Shown piece by piece: positions 31,695 to 40,464 of a stretch of 64,000 bases of DNA. The notes under the pieces were generated by a model. The model had not been told where the DNA came from. It saw nothing but the letters and a program-made list of their open reading frames with translations, and did not search any database. Made by a program: the position numbers and the translations under genes. The stretch is taken from NCBI RefSeq assembly GCF_000702945.1, contig NZ_JNLE01000005.1:1054001-1118000 (forward strand), in the 5' to 3' direction. The stretch is from Clostridium sp. KNHs205 (GTDB lineage Bacteria; Bacillota; Clostridia; Lachnospirales; Lachnospiraceae). The first letter of the stretch is position 1. Each line of letters starts with the position of its first letter.

Positions 31695-32153
31695 TTATGC
31701 CTTTTCCATCGCTTCTGCATTTCCTCTTTCAATTCCCGCCTTTACGATAGCAAGGGCACGGCTAAGTCGGTCATCCAGATACAGATACCCAATCAGCGCC
31801 TCAAAACCTGTTGCAGAACGATATTCTGTTATACTGGCATTTTTGGCAGTGGTAAAGGACTTGGCATTACGTCCTCTTTTGTATACCGCCAGCTCTTCTT
31901 CTGTAAGCATGTCCTCAATACGATGAAACAGCTCCATTTGGGCAGAAGCTTTAACCATACTGCTGACCTTCTTATGAAGCTTGTTAACCGGAGCATTTCC
32001 CTGCTCCACTACCAGTGTCCTGATAACTAAATCGTATACCACATCTCCGATAAATGCAAGGGTTAAAGGAGAATAAGTCTTAAGATCCGTATCCGGAAGT
32101 GAGAAAGTCTCCTTTAAGATACTGATCAAGCCATTGTCTATGCTCTTTTCCAT
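31695..32153 (-). CDS. mrnC: Mini-ribonuclease III
   Basis: A 152-residue protein with a single RNase III catalytic domain and no dsRNA-binding domain, as in MrnC, which matures 23S rRNA. The catalytic motif LAFIGDVVYDLVIRTLVV carries the Asp and C-terminal GFEALIGYLYLDDR the Glu/Asp. RGRNAKSFTTAKNASITEYR is the typical middle segment. It overlaps the cysS 3' end by 16 nt and is co-transcribed with it. Confidence 0.94.
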   Translation of the reverse strand: MEKSIDNGLISILKETFSLPDTDLKTYSPLTLAFIGDVVYDLVIRTLVVEQGNAPVNKLHKKVSSMVKASAQMELFHRIEDMLTEEELAVYKRGRNAKSFTTAKNASITEYRSATGFEALIGYLYLDDRLSRALAIVKAGIERGNAEAMEKA

Positions 32154-33568
32154 CTAACACCTTCTCTTGTATCTTCCAGTACAATACCCTTCTCAAGCAG
32201 GAGGTTTCTTATCTCATCCGCTCTTGCAAAATTCTTCTCTTTTCTGGCATCCTGACGAGCCTGAATCAACTGCTCTATCTCTTCTGCCAGCAGTTCTTCC
32301 TGTTTTAAGGCTTTAATTCCAAGTACATTTAAAAGCTTTGTAATTTTATCAAGGGCTTCTTTTAGGAATAACATAGATGACGCAGAACTTGCATTGGTAT
32401 TTGCTATTCTTACAATTTCAAATACGGCGGTTACTGCATCTGCTGTGTTGAAATCGTCCTCCATGGCAGCCTCAAATTTTTCCTGATGTTTTTCTATATC
32501 TGCAATCAGCTCCTCTTCTCCCTGCTGCAGGGAAGTTCCGCTGACGCTTGCTGCCGCTGCACTTTCCACTTTACCTGTATTATCAATCAGATATTTAAGA
32601 TTAGCTGCCGCTGTAAGTATTCTATCAAGTGCATTCTTGGAAGCTTCCATTAAATCCTGGCTGAAATTAATAGGACTTCTGTAATGGGCACTCAACATAA
32701 AGAAACGAAGTACCTGCGGATCATAGATCTCAGTGATTTCCCTTACGGTAAAGAAGGTTCCGGCTGATTTGGACATTTTTTTGTTATCGATATTTAAGAA
32801 GGCATTATGCATCCAGTATTTTGCAAACTCCTTGCCGTTGCAGGCTTCACTTTGAGCTATTTCATTCTCATGATGAGGAAATACCAGATCCTCTCCTCCG
32901 GCATGAATATCAATCTGCTCCCCAAGATATCTCTTGCTCATCACCGAGCATTCAATATGCCAGCCGGGTCTGCCCTGGCTCCAGGGAGATTCCCAGAAGG
33001 GTTCTCCGTCCTTCTTGGGTTTCCAAAGTACGAAATCCATAGGATCTTCTTTCTCTTCACTTACAGCTATACGGATACCAGCTTCCAGGTCATCAATGTT
33101 TTTCTTGGAGAGCTTGCCATATTCCTCAAAACTTCTGGTACGGAAATATACCGTGCCGTTCTTTTCATAGGCATGACCTTTTTCAATAAGGGAGGTAATC
33201 ATCTCTACCATCCCCTCAATTTCTTCTGTGGCCTTGGGATTATAGGTAGCGGGCTCTACATTCAGTCTCTCCACGTCTTTTTTAAGTTCTAAAATGTAAC
33301 GTTCGGAGATTTCAGAAGCAGGTACCCCTTCTTCAATCGCTTTCTTAATTATCTTATCATCCACATCAGTGTAGTTTGAAACAAAGTTTACCTCATAGCC
33401 CTTATATTCAAAATAACGTCTTACCGTGTCAAAAACAATGATAGGTCTTGCATTTCCTATGTGTATCAGATTGTACACCGTTGGACCGCAGACATACATT
33501 TTTACCTTGCCTTCTTCTAAAGGAACAAATTCTTCTTTTTTCTTCGTCAGGGTATTATAGATTTTCAT
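32138..33568 (-). CDS. cysS: Cysteine--tRNA ligase
   Basis: A 476-residue class I aminoacyl-tRNA synthetase. Zinc/HIGH region CGPTVYNLIHIGNARP is near residue 28. The other zinc ligands lie in GWHIECSVM and GEDLVFPHHENEIAQSEAC; the KMSKSAG loop is near residue 267. The length is normal. It follows cysE by 187 bp and precedes mrnC with overlap, so the Cys T-box upstream of cysE probably controls all three. Confidence 0.96.
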   Translation of the reverse strand: MKIYNTLTKKKEEFVPLEEGKVKMYVCGPTVYNLIHIGNARPIIVFDTVRRYFEYKGYEVNFVSNYTDVDDKIIKKAIEEGVPASEISERYILELKKDVERLNVEPATYNPKATEEIEGMVEMITSLIEKGHAYEKNGTVYFRTRSFEEYGKLSKKNIDDLEAGIRIAVSEEKEDPMDFVLWKPKKDGEPFWESPWSQGRPGWHIECSVMSKRYLGEQIDIHAGGEDLVFPHHENEIAQSEACNGKEFAKYWMHNAFLNIDNKKMSKSAGTFFTVREITEIYDPQVLRFFMLSAHYRSPINFSQDLMEASKNALDRILTAAANLKYLIDNTGKVESAAAASVSGTSLQQGEEELIADIEKHQEKFEAAMEDDFNTADAVTAVFEIVRIANTNASSASSMLFLKEALDKITKLLNVLGIKALKQEELLAEEIEQLIQARQDARKEKNFARADEIRNLLLEKGIVLEDTREGVRWKRA

Positions 33569-33755
33569 GATAACCTCTTTTCTGTATATCCATTAACTTC
33601 CCGGATATTAAATATTTGTATTTCTTCATTTATATCACACCTGCTCCCAGTACCTGCAGCCACCGTTTTCAAATGCTGCACTGCCATAAATCAGGATGCT
33701 TCCATTACCTGCTGTGCTATTAATAATCTCTCTCAAGGCTCCTTAAGATAAATTC

Positions 33756-34466
33756 TTACAGCATACTGTTATCAAAGGATATCTCATTTTTAGGCCGGTT
33801 ATTAAGTGCCTCCATCAGCTGAAAATTCAACTGGAGCTGTTTGATTTCCTCTGTTAATTTACTATTTTCAGATTTCAGGCTAAGGAGTTCCATAAACACC
33901 GGATCCGGAAAATGTACCTGATCCATATCTTCTCTCGGAACCTTCATATTATCCCGTTTTACTACATGACCGGGTACGCCTACAACTGTAGAATTAGGCG
34001 GCACCTCTGATAACACAACAGAACCTGCTCCTATTTTGGAGTTCTCACCTACTGTAAAAGAACCGAGTATCTTAGCACCGGCACTTATCATGACATTATT
34101 GCCGATGGTCGGATGTCTTTTTCCCTTTTCTTTACCGGTACCACCCAGTGTCACTCCCTGGTATAAAGTAACATTATCTCCTATAATAGCGGTTTCTCCT
34201 ATGACCACGCCGTGACCATGATCGATAAACAGTCCTTTTCCGATAGTTGCACCGGGATGGATCTCAATACCTGTCTTCCTGGCTGTTCTTTGTGAATACC
34301 ATCTGGCCAGGAAATAATGTTTATGCTTATAGAGTTTATTCGCTATACGGTATCTTATAATTGCTTTAAAGCTTGGATAAAGAAATACCTCCAGAGGTGT
34401 CCGGATGGCAGGATCTCTCTCTTTGATTATTTCAATTTCACTTTTAATATATTTTATGATACCCAT
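33756..34466 (-). CDS. cysE: Serine O-acetyltransferase
   Basis: About 236 residues. It makes O-acetylserine from serine and acetyl-CoA, the first step to cysteine. The left-handed beta-helix hexapeptides are clear (IHPGATIGKGLFIDHGHGVVIGETAIIGDNVTLYQGVTLGG). The C-terminal 45 residues after VVGVPGHVVKRDN are an added helix (SENSKLTEEIKQLQLNFQ) with coiled-coil character. The ATG at 34466 is chosen for AAGGAGG upstream; the longer frame to 34535 has none. A T-box leader precedes it. Confidence 0.95.
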   Translation of the reverse strand: MGIIKYIKSEIEIIKERDPAIRTPLEVFLYPSFKAIIRYRIANKLYKHKHYFLARWYSQRTARKTGIEIHPGATIGKGLFIDHGHGVVIGETAIIGDNVTLYQGVTLGGTGKEKGKRHPTIGNNVMISAGAKILGSFTVGENSKIGAGSVVLSEVPPNSTVVGVPGHVVKRDNMKVPREDMDQVHFPDPVFMELLSLKSENSKLTEEIKQLQLNFQLMEALNNRPKNEISFDNSML

Positions 34467-34709
34467 TTGCTTCCTCCTTTTCAATACCTTAAAATAGAAA
34501 CTATAAATATCTGTTGTACTATCTATGTAGAACAAAGAACTCTAATTGCCAGAACTGACATTGACACGCAGCCATATCAGTGATAATCCTTCGTATGCAC
34601 TGCATATGCGTACCTCCGGTAAACTTAGTATGCATTAAAAATTATTTTCTAAAACAGATAAAAAATCTCAGCAGGGCTTTTTATGTAACAGGGCAAATTT
34701 TCTTTCAAT

Positions 34710-35030
34710 AAAAAAACTCCGTCTCTAATTAGAGACGAAGTTATTCCGCGGTTCCACTCTATTATGCAGCTTAAATATATATTCTGCACACTTAATCGGA
34801 TAACGGCCTATACCGGACTAAGCTAAACCCATGGTCTCACCTAATCAGCTCCCAGATGCACTTTATCCGAAATCAGGTAAAGGATGCTTTCAGCCGGTGA
34901 CATCCCATCTCTGCTGCCTTCCTACGGATTACTTTTCTGTTCATAGCTTTTCTTCTATAATTAAATTACTATAATTAATTACTTCATTTAATCTATATAT
35001 CATTCTATGCAAAAGCAGTAAAAATGTCAA
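34710..35030 (-). promoter_or_regulatory. Cysteine T-box leader with promoter
   Basis: The promoter TTGACA (35030-35025), N17, TAGAAT (35007-35002) starts a leader of about 285 nt before the terminator. The T-box motif GAGTGGAACCGCGG lies at 34759-34746, and the terminator stem CGTCTCT/AGAGACG with a T-run ends near 34711. A stem I with the probable specifier TGC followed by A (in AAAGTGCATCT) fits cysteine, agreeing with the downstream cysE-cysS genes. Uncharged tRNA-Cys would promote antitermination. Confidence 0.9.
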
Positions 35031-35036
35031 TTCCTA

Positions 35037-36179
35037 TTATACAACATCATTAATAAAAACATCCTTATACAGGTTTATTTTCGAAAGGAGCTTCATAACC
35101 TCTTCTTTCTTCTCACTCTGTATCAGAGCTTTTGTTTCTTTGGCCTCTAACTGTCCATAGAACAACCTTGTAAGGTCTCCGATATCTCCGTACAGATGAG
35201 GTCTTTCATCGGAATCAACAACACAACCGCCATCTTCATTAAGGGTCAGCAGCATTCTTTTGTTGTTATAGCAAATTCTGTCATCTTTGGCTTCTATTAT
35301 AAGGGCAACTTCTTCGGAAGCTGTTAAACCTTCCAGAAATACTTTTAAATTAACAATACGCATCATAATGGATGGCTTAAACCCATCAGCCTCAACTCTT
35401 ATATGAGAAGAAAATTCCTGGCACAGGCATTGAAATACTTCCTTTTCAAAATCCGGCTCATAAAGACATTCTGCAATTTGCAGACCATCTTCTAACATAT
35501 ATGCCGCATAACCTACAGGTATCCCATTCTTTTTGATAACTGCAATGCCACCCTGCCCGCTTTCCATTTCACTCAAAAGCTTCTCATAGTACTTTCTGCT
35601 TCTTAAGATATAGTATTTACGGTATTTCTTAAGCAGTTCCTCGGTAAACTCTGTGAGTATTCTTCTTTCCTCCAGGTCAGACATCCCCAGCTTCACCAGC
35701 TCGGCTTCCGTACTTCCTTTGATATCCTGACCATATTTCTTAATTTTACCCATCCAGTCTTCCTGAAAATAAACACTTCTGAAATCATAGGGATAGTAGA
35801 TACTCTCTGCGGCCGGCATTAGGTAGGTAAACGGTTTATCTTCCTTATACATTGTATCCAGGGCTTCATTTATTAAAAGCCCCATATAACCCTTTCTTCT
35901 TTCCTCCGCTTTTGTAGCCACTCCTACGATATAATCCGCTTTTACCTCTACCTCCCAGATTTCAAAGGTATACGGATTAAGATGAAGCATGGAACATAAC
36001 TTCCCCTCTTTATAAAGAGTATAGATGCGATTATAGGGAACTACCCACTCAAAATAAAAGTCTGTATAGGAGCCTGAATCCCCGAAGCATTCCTGCCACA
36101 GCCGGTATACATCCTCTCTGACATTCTCAATTCCGTCTTCTTTTGCTTCCTCCAGGGAAGTATATATTTTGTACTCCAT
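35037..36179 (-). CDS. GNAT-family N-acetyltransferase, Eis-like
   Basis: A 380-residue protein. The N-terminal GNAT fold is visible (ADYIVGVATKAEERRKGYMG is the acetyl-CoA motif), followed by a second acetyltransferase-like part and a C-terminal sterol-carrier-like region (IEAKDDRICYNNKRMLLTL and GDIGDLTRLFYGQ). That three-part architecture is the Eis/enhanced-intracellular-survival type, several members of which acetylate amines such as aminoglycosides. The substrate here is unknown. It is just upstream of the T-box promoter and downstream of ispF. Confidence 0.82.
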   Translation of the reverse strand: MEYKIYTSLEEAKEDGIENVREDVYRLWQECFGDSGSYTDFYFEWVVPYNRIYTLYKEGKLCSMLHLNPYTFEIWEVEVKADYIVGVATKAEERRKGYMGLLINEALDTMYKEDKPFTYLMPAAESIYYPYDFRSVYFQEDWMGKIKKYGQDIKGSTEAELVKLGMSDLEERRILTEFTEELLKKYRKYYILRSRKYYEKLLSEMESGQGGIAVIKKNGIPVGYAAYMLEDGLQIAECLYEPDFEKEVFQCLCQEFSSHIRVEADGFKPSIMMRIVNLKVFLEGLTASEEVALIIEAKDDRICYNNKRMLLTLNEDGGCVVDSDERPHLYGDIGDLTRLFYGQLEAKETKALIQSEKKEEVMKLLSKINLYKDVFINDVV

Positions 36180-36221
36180 TCTTCACCTGCTTTCCCTGTA
36201 ACAGTATCTTAAGCCAATCTC

Positions 36222-36785
36222 TTATCTGTTCTTTGAACAACCGCTGCAGCCACTGCAGCCACTGCTGCTTTCCTCGCCAAATACCCTGGTTCGTTCATCA
36301 TAACGGTAATCTGCAACAGAAGTTAACAGGCATATGGAATTACTGGAAATTCCCTGACCTTCTCCTGTAAATCCCAGCCCTTCTTCTGTGGTAGCTTTAA
36401 TGTTAATCTGATTTAAATCTATTCCAAGTACTTTGGATATATTCTCTCGCATTGCTTCAATATGGGGTGCCATTTTGGGCTGCTGTGCAATAATTGTGGC
36501 ATCAATATTCTCAATGAGATAAAAGTTCTCCTCCAATAACTCCTTCACCCGTTCCAGAAGCACCAGACTGGAGGCTCCCTTATATTTGGAATCCGTGTCC
36601 GGAAAATGCTTTCCAATGTCTCCTAAAGCTGCTGCACCTAAGAGACTGTCCATAATGGCATGGGTTAATACATCTGCATCGGAATGTCCTAAAAGTCCTT
36701 TTTCATAAGTAATCTTAACTCCTCCGATGATTAAGTCACGGCCTTCAACCAGCCTGTGAACATCATAGCCTGATCCTATTCTCAT
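36222..36785 (-). CDS. ispF: 2-C-methyl-D-erythritol 2,4-cyclodiphosphate synthase
   Basis: An MEP-pathway enzyme for isoprenoid precursors. Key motifs are IGSGYDVHRL at the start (metal Asp and His), LGHSDADVLTHAIMDSLLGA, and IKATTEEGLGFTGEG at the C-terminal side. About 187 residues, some 28 longer than usual: the extra C-terminus ends GEESSSGCSGCSGCSKNR with a repeated Gly-Cys-Ser. The ATG at 36785 is chosen to begin the conserved fold; the ribosome-binding site there is weak, so an upstream start is possible. Confidence 0.93.
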   Translation of the reverse strand: MRIGSGYDVHRLVEGRDLIIGGVKITYEKGLLGHSDADVLTHAIMDSLLGAAALGDIGKHFPDTDSKYKGASSLVLLERVKELLEENFYLIENIDATIIAQQPKMAPHIEAMRENISKVLGIDLNQINIKATTEEGLGFTGEGQGISSNSICLLTSVADYRYDERTRVFGEESSSGCSGCSGCSKNR

Positions 36786-36898
36786 ATCTATCTGATTGCA
36801 CCTGAAAGCTAAGAAAAGAGCCTGGTGCAACTACTCCTTTATATATTTTATATTATTTATATTACAAAAAAAGACTGTCGGTAAGACAATCTTTTTAA

Positions 36899-36972
36899 TA
36901 GCGAAGGACGGATTTGAACCGCCGACACTGCGGGTATGAACCGCATGCTCTAGCCAACTGAGCTACTTCGCC
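36899..36972 (-). tRNA. tRNA-Met, anticodon CAT
   Basis: A cloverleaf with acceptor GGCGAAG/CTTCGCT (G1-U72 wobble), D stem GCTC/GAGC, anticodon stem TGCGG/CCGCA with loop TTCATAC, T arm GGCGG-TTCAAAT-CCGTC and A73. CAT could also belong to a lysidine-modified tRNA-Ile2; the overall shape fits elongator Met. Confidence 0.88.
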
Positions 36973-37044
36973 ATATATGAGCAAATGCCTTAAGTCTATA
37001 AACGTTATGATTATGACTTTATTATCTTTGCTTTTTCATAAAAA

Positions 37045-37117
37045 TGGGACCTATAGGGCTCGAACCTATGACCCTCTGCTTGTAAGGCAGATGCTCTCCC
37101 AGCTGAGCTAAGATCCC
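37045..37117 (-). tRNA. tRNA-Val, anticodon TAC
   Basis: A cloverleaf with acceptor GGGATCT/AGGTCCC, D stem GCTC/GAGC, anticodon loop TTACAAG (anticodon TAC), T arm ending ATAGG-TTCGAGC-CCTAT and A73. It lies 72 nt upstream of the tRNA-Met on the same strand and they may share a transcript. Confidence 0.95.
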
Positions 37118-37253
37118 ATTCGTACATGTCTCTCAACAGGTACTTTTATATTATATTTGGACAGGCTTATTTTGTCAAGCACTTTTTATTTGTTTTGTTC
37201 TAAAAATTAAAAAAATTTAAAAGGTGCTGCTAAATTAAATCAAAATAATCAAA

Positions 37254-37772
37254 TTATTTCTCTAAATCAGAGGGTCCAAAACCTAAAGGCAGTAATTCCT
37301 CCAGCGTGTACAGCCAATAATCATGCTCTGATTTCGCAAGAATTACAAGAAAATTCTTCGGATTACAGAATTCCATCATTACCTGCCTGCATACACCACA
37401 GGGTGAACAGTAATCAGTCAGAACTCCGTTCTTGCCACCAACTATGGCAATGGCCATAAACTCTTTATCCCCTTCACTTACAGCCTTAAAAAATGCTGTT
37501 CTTTCAGCGCAATTCGTTGGTGTAAAGGAAGCATTCTCTATGTTACAGCCTTTATACACTTTCAGACTCTTAGACAATAGAGCTGCTCCTACTTTGAAGC
37601 CCGAGTAAGGGGTATAAGAGTAATTTAAACTATCAATTGCTTCCCTTATAAGCATTTTGCAGGTATCTGCATTTATCACTCCTGCTATTTCCTTCTTCTC
37701 CGCGGGGACAAGCTGTCCTTCATGCCTGCAGGCAAGCTCATTTCCTTCCTTTGTGTTATTATGTTCTCCCAT
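37254..37772 (-). CDS. cdd: Cytidine deaminase
   Basis: A 172-residue enzyme of the pyrimidine salvage pathway, which converts cytidine or deoxycytidine to the uridine form. The zinc-site motifs are NCAERTAFF (Cys and catalytic Glu) and CSPCGVCRQVM (two Cys); GCNIENASFTP is the substrate loop. The domain begins about 37 residues into the frame, so the N-terminus is longer than usual (about 130 residues in the family). An internal start is possible, though the first ATG has GGAGAT nearby. Confidence 0.92.
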   Translation of the reverse strand: MGEHNNTKEGNELACRHEGQLVPAEKKEIAGVINADTCKMLIREAIDSLNYSYTPYSGFKVGAALLSKSLKVYKGCNIENASFTPTNCAERTAFFKAVSEGDKEFMAIAIVGGKNGVLTDYCSPCGVCRQVMMEFCNPKNFLVILAKSEHDYWLYTLEELLPLGFGPSDLEK

Positions 37773-38127
37773 GAAATCATCTCCTTGGCTGCATTTTAGT
37801 ATTCGTTTTAAAAGTTGAACTAATTATATATAGAAAAAACAAAATTTCACTTATAAGCTAATTTTATCATCAAATAAATCACTTTACAATAAATATTCTT
37901 GCAATAAAATATTCTTGCAATATAAATAAAAGAAGTATAGGATATATAAGAAAACATTTTTAACCGTTATGGGCAGAAAAATACCTTACTTATTCATTAT
38001 ATAGAAATATGACGAGAAAAATGTAATGAATTTTAAATACTGATTATAATATTTTGCAAAAGACCTTGAAATCCTACTATTCCAATGTTAATATAGGGTA
38101 TAGTAACTTATCATGAAGGAGGTACCT
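37773..38127 (+). promoter_or_regulatory. Divergent region cdd/Rrf2 with promoter for the Rrf2 gene
   Basis: TTGAAA at 38066-38071 and TAATAT at 38089-38094, with 17 nt between, lie about 35 nt before the Rrf2 start codon. A direct repeat AATAAATATTCTTGCA/AATAAAATATTCTTGCA is present near 37890-37921. No gene is seen in this 355-bp stretch. Confidence 0.6.
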
Positions 38128-38565
38128 ATGAAAATATCAACAAAAGGCCGCTACGCTTTACGCCTTATGCTGGATCTGGCTCTTCATAATACTGGTGAAT
38201 ACGTGACAATCAAGAGTATTTCTGCTAGACAGGAAATCTCAGATAAATATTTGGAACAGATTATAACTCAACTCAGCCGAGCGGGGTTTGTAAAAAGTAT
38301 TCGCGGTGCACAGGGAGGCTATCGTCTTGCCAAAGCTCCTGAAGAATATACAGTTGGTAGTATTTTACGACTTATTGAAGGTAGCCTTGCTCCAGTAAGT
38401 TGTCTGGAGGATGATGCAGATCCCTGTACCAGAAGCGGACAATGTGCAACCCTGGACGTATGGAAGCAGATGTATGATGCCATTAATAATGTCGTAGATA
38501 ATATTACCCTGGCAGATCTTGTGGATAAGCAGAACAGCATGACGGGTAATGATTATGTAATTTAA
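38128..38565 (+). CDS. Rrf2-family transcriptional regulator
   Basis: A 145-residue protein. The winged HTH is typical of Rrf2 (MKISTKGRYALRLMLDLALH, SDKYLEQIITQLSRAGFVKSIRGAQGGY). Three cysteines occur in CLEDDADPCTRSGQC (C-x7-C-x5-C), close to but not the same as the IscR cluster spacing, so an Fe-S cofactor is possible. The next gene downstream is a sulfhydrylase, so a CymR-like role in sulfur control is the favoured guess. The start is set by AAGGAGG 6 nt upstream. Confidence 0.88.
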   Translation: MKISTKGRYALRLMLDLALHNTGEYVTIKSISARQEISDKYLEQIITQLSRAGFVKSIRGAQGGYRLAKAPEEYTVGSILRLIEGSLAPVSCLEDDADPCTRSGQCATLDVWKQMYDAINNVVDNITLADLVDKQNSMTGNDYVI

Positions 38566-38572
38566 ACCGCTG

Positions 38573-38596
38573 TTTACCGTAAGCCTGCTTACGGTA
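38573..38596 (+). terminator. Hairpin after the Rrf2 gene
   Basis: ACCGTAAGC and GCTTACGGT form a compact stem a few bases after the stop codon. No T-run follows, so it may be a weak terminator. Confidence 0.5.
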
Positions 38597-38934
38597 TAAC
38601 CCAAATAGTAATTGTGAAATATCCTTTATTTCTCACTACTCCCATGGATATCGCAAGCCCTTGCGATACCGCTTAAGCAGATTAAAAGAATAACACAGTA
38701 TTTAATCTGTTTACCTATTAATTATAAGATGGATTTAAGTCTTATCTGCTTCCAAATATTAAAACCTTTAGATAAAGCAGTACTTTTATATCTGGAAGCA
38801 GTTAACAGCTTAAATCAACTTATATATAACTCGCAGTTAATAATGAATTCATTTCGCTATATCAAATGTTTTCCTGTTAACTGCGTGTTTCATATTATAC
38901 TCATATTATAATCAATAATGAAAGGTGGAGTTTT
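38597..38934 (+). promoter_or_regulatory. Structured leader of the sulfhydrylase gene
   Basis: Three successive inverted repeats are visible: TATCGCAAG/TTGCGATA near 38650, GCAGATTAAA/TTTAATCTG near 38677, and CTGCTTCCA/TGGAAGCAG near 38749-38803. None matches the SAM-I consensus or a T-box. They may be operators of the Rrf2 protein or part of an untranslated leader. Confidence 0.4.
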
Positions 38935-40221
38935 ATGTCAGAAAAGCGTAAATATCATTTTGAAACCCTGCAGCTTCATGTTGGCCAGGAGAATCCCGAT
39001 CCCGCTACTGATGCTCGTTGTGTACCCATCTACCAGACCTCATCCTATGTCTTTGCAGATGCAAAGCAGGCAGCCGGAAGATTCGGTTTGTCAGAAGGAG
39101 GTAACATCTATACCCGTCTTATGAATCCTACCTCAGATGTATTCGAGCAGAGAATTGCTGCACTTGAAGGAGGTATTGCCGCACTTGCAACAGCTTCCGG
39201 ATCAGCTGCCATTCATTATGCTATCACTAACATAGCCCATGCAGGTGATCACATTGTATCTGCAGTGACTATTTATGGCGGTACATATAATCTGTTTGCA
39301 CATACCCTTGAAGAATCCGGTATTACTACAACTTTCGTGGATCCCAACGAAAAGGACGGTTTTGCCAAAGCCATCAGACCAAATACCAAAGCTATTTTTA
39401 TTGAGAGCCTTGGAAATCCCAATTCCAATATTATCGATATTGCTGCTATTGCCAAGGTTGCTCACGATAATCAGATTCCTTTAATCGTTGATAATACCTT
39501 TGCTACACCTTATCTCCTTCGCCCCATTGAATATGGTGCCGATGTCGTTGTTCATTCAGCAACCAAATTCATCGGCGGACACGGAACCTCAATCGGAGGT
39601 GTTATTATCGATTCCGGTAAGTTTGACTGGGAAGCTTCCGGTAAATTCCCTTACCTTACAGAACCCAACCCCAGCTACCATGGGGTAGTATTTACAAAAG
39701 CAGTAGGTGCCGCTGCTTATGTTACCAAGATTCGAGTTACCCTTATGAGGGATACAGGAGCATGCATCAGTCCCTTTAACTCCTTCCTCTTCCTGCAGGG
39801 ACTTGAGACCCTTTCCCTACGTGTGGAGCGTCACGTAGAAAATACATTAAAAATTGTTGAATTCCTGGCAAAACACCCCAAGGTAGAAAAGGTTAATCAC
39901 CCTTCTCTTAAGGATAATCCTTACCACGACTTGTACAATCAGTATTTCCCTAATGGCGGAAGCTCTATCTTCACCTTTGAAATCAAAGGCGGTGCAAAAG
40001 AAGCCACTGAGTTCATTGATAAGCTGGAAATCTTCTCTCTCCTGGCCAATGTTGCAGATGTGAAGTCACTGGTAATCCATCCTGCAAGCACTACCCATTC
40101 CCAGATGAATGAAGAAGAACTGCTTGCATCAGGCATCAAGCCGAACTCCATTCGTCTTTCTATTGGAACGGAACATGTGGAGGATTTGATCTATGATTTA
40201 AATCAGGCTTTTGGTGAGTAA
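38935..40221 (+). CDS. O-acetylhomoserine aminocarboxypropyltransferase (sulfhydrylase)
   Basis: A 428-residue PLP enzyme of the Cys/Met-metabolism family, which makes homocysteine from O-acetylhomoserine and sulfide, and may also act on O-acetylserine. HFETLQLHVGQENPDPATDARCVPIYQTSSYVF, GNIYTRLMNPTSDVFE and the PLP lysine in VVHSATKFIGGHG (near residue 210) are diagnostic. The C-terminal HPASTTHSQM and SIGTEHVEDL complete the fold. AAAGGTGGAG precedes the start. It lies downstream of the Rrf2 regulator. MetY is the usual name, but I leave the symbol blank. Confidence 0.93.
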   Translation: MSEKRKYHFETLQLHVGQENPDPATDARCVPIYQTSSYVFADAKQAAGRFGLSEGGNIYTRLMNPTSDVFEQRIAALEGGIAALATASGSAAIHYAITNIAHAGDHIVSAVTIYGGTYNLFAHTLEESGITTTFVDPNEKDGFAKAIRPNTKAIFIESLGNPNSNIIDIAAIAKVAHDNQIPLIVDNTFATPYLLRPIEYGADVVVHSATKFIGGHGTSIGGVIIDSGKFDWEASGKFPYLTEPNPSYHGVVFTKAVGAAAYVTKIRVTLMRDTGACISPFNSFLFLQGLETLSLRVERHVENTLKIVEFLAKHPKVEKVNHPSLKDNPYHDLYNQYFPNGGSSIFTFEIKGGAKEATEFIDKLEIFSLLANVADVKSLVIHPASTTHSQMNEEELLASGIKPNSIRLSIGTEHVEDLIYDLNQAFGE

Positions 40222-40355
40222 ACCGGTTATAATATAATTTGCATAGGTCAAAGTCAGTAAAGCTTATATGACCTGCTGGTTATACCACCCTTTTAGCTAG
40301 TGATTTATATTCAGACTGACAGTATAATAAAATCTACTAATTAAATTTATGATAA

Positions 40356-40388
40356 AAGGTGTAAGGATTATTATTCTCCTTACACCTT
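40356..40388. terminator. Terminator of the sulfhydrylase gene
   Basis: AAGGTGTAAGGA pairs perfectly with TCCTTACACCTT around a 9-nt loop. AATATTT follows on the plus strand and ATCATAAATTT on the minus strand, so it is best for the plus strand. Confidence 0.7.
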
Positions 40389-40464
40389 AATATTTACTGC
40401 TCAAGCAGGAAACTGAACTATGTGAAATTATACAGATAAACAATCTTTTGCTTGAACCATAACT

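Noticed and set aside
38566..38934. SAM-I riboswitch or T-box before the sulfhydrylase gene
   Set aside because: None of the conserved core sequences (for example AGAGAGGTGGAG-like or the T-box GGGTGGAACC) is present.
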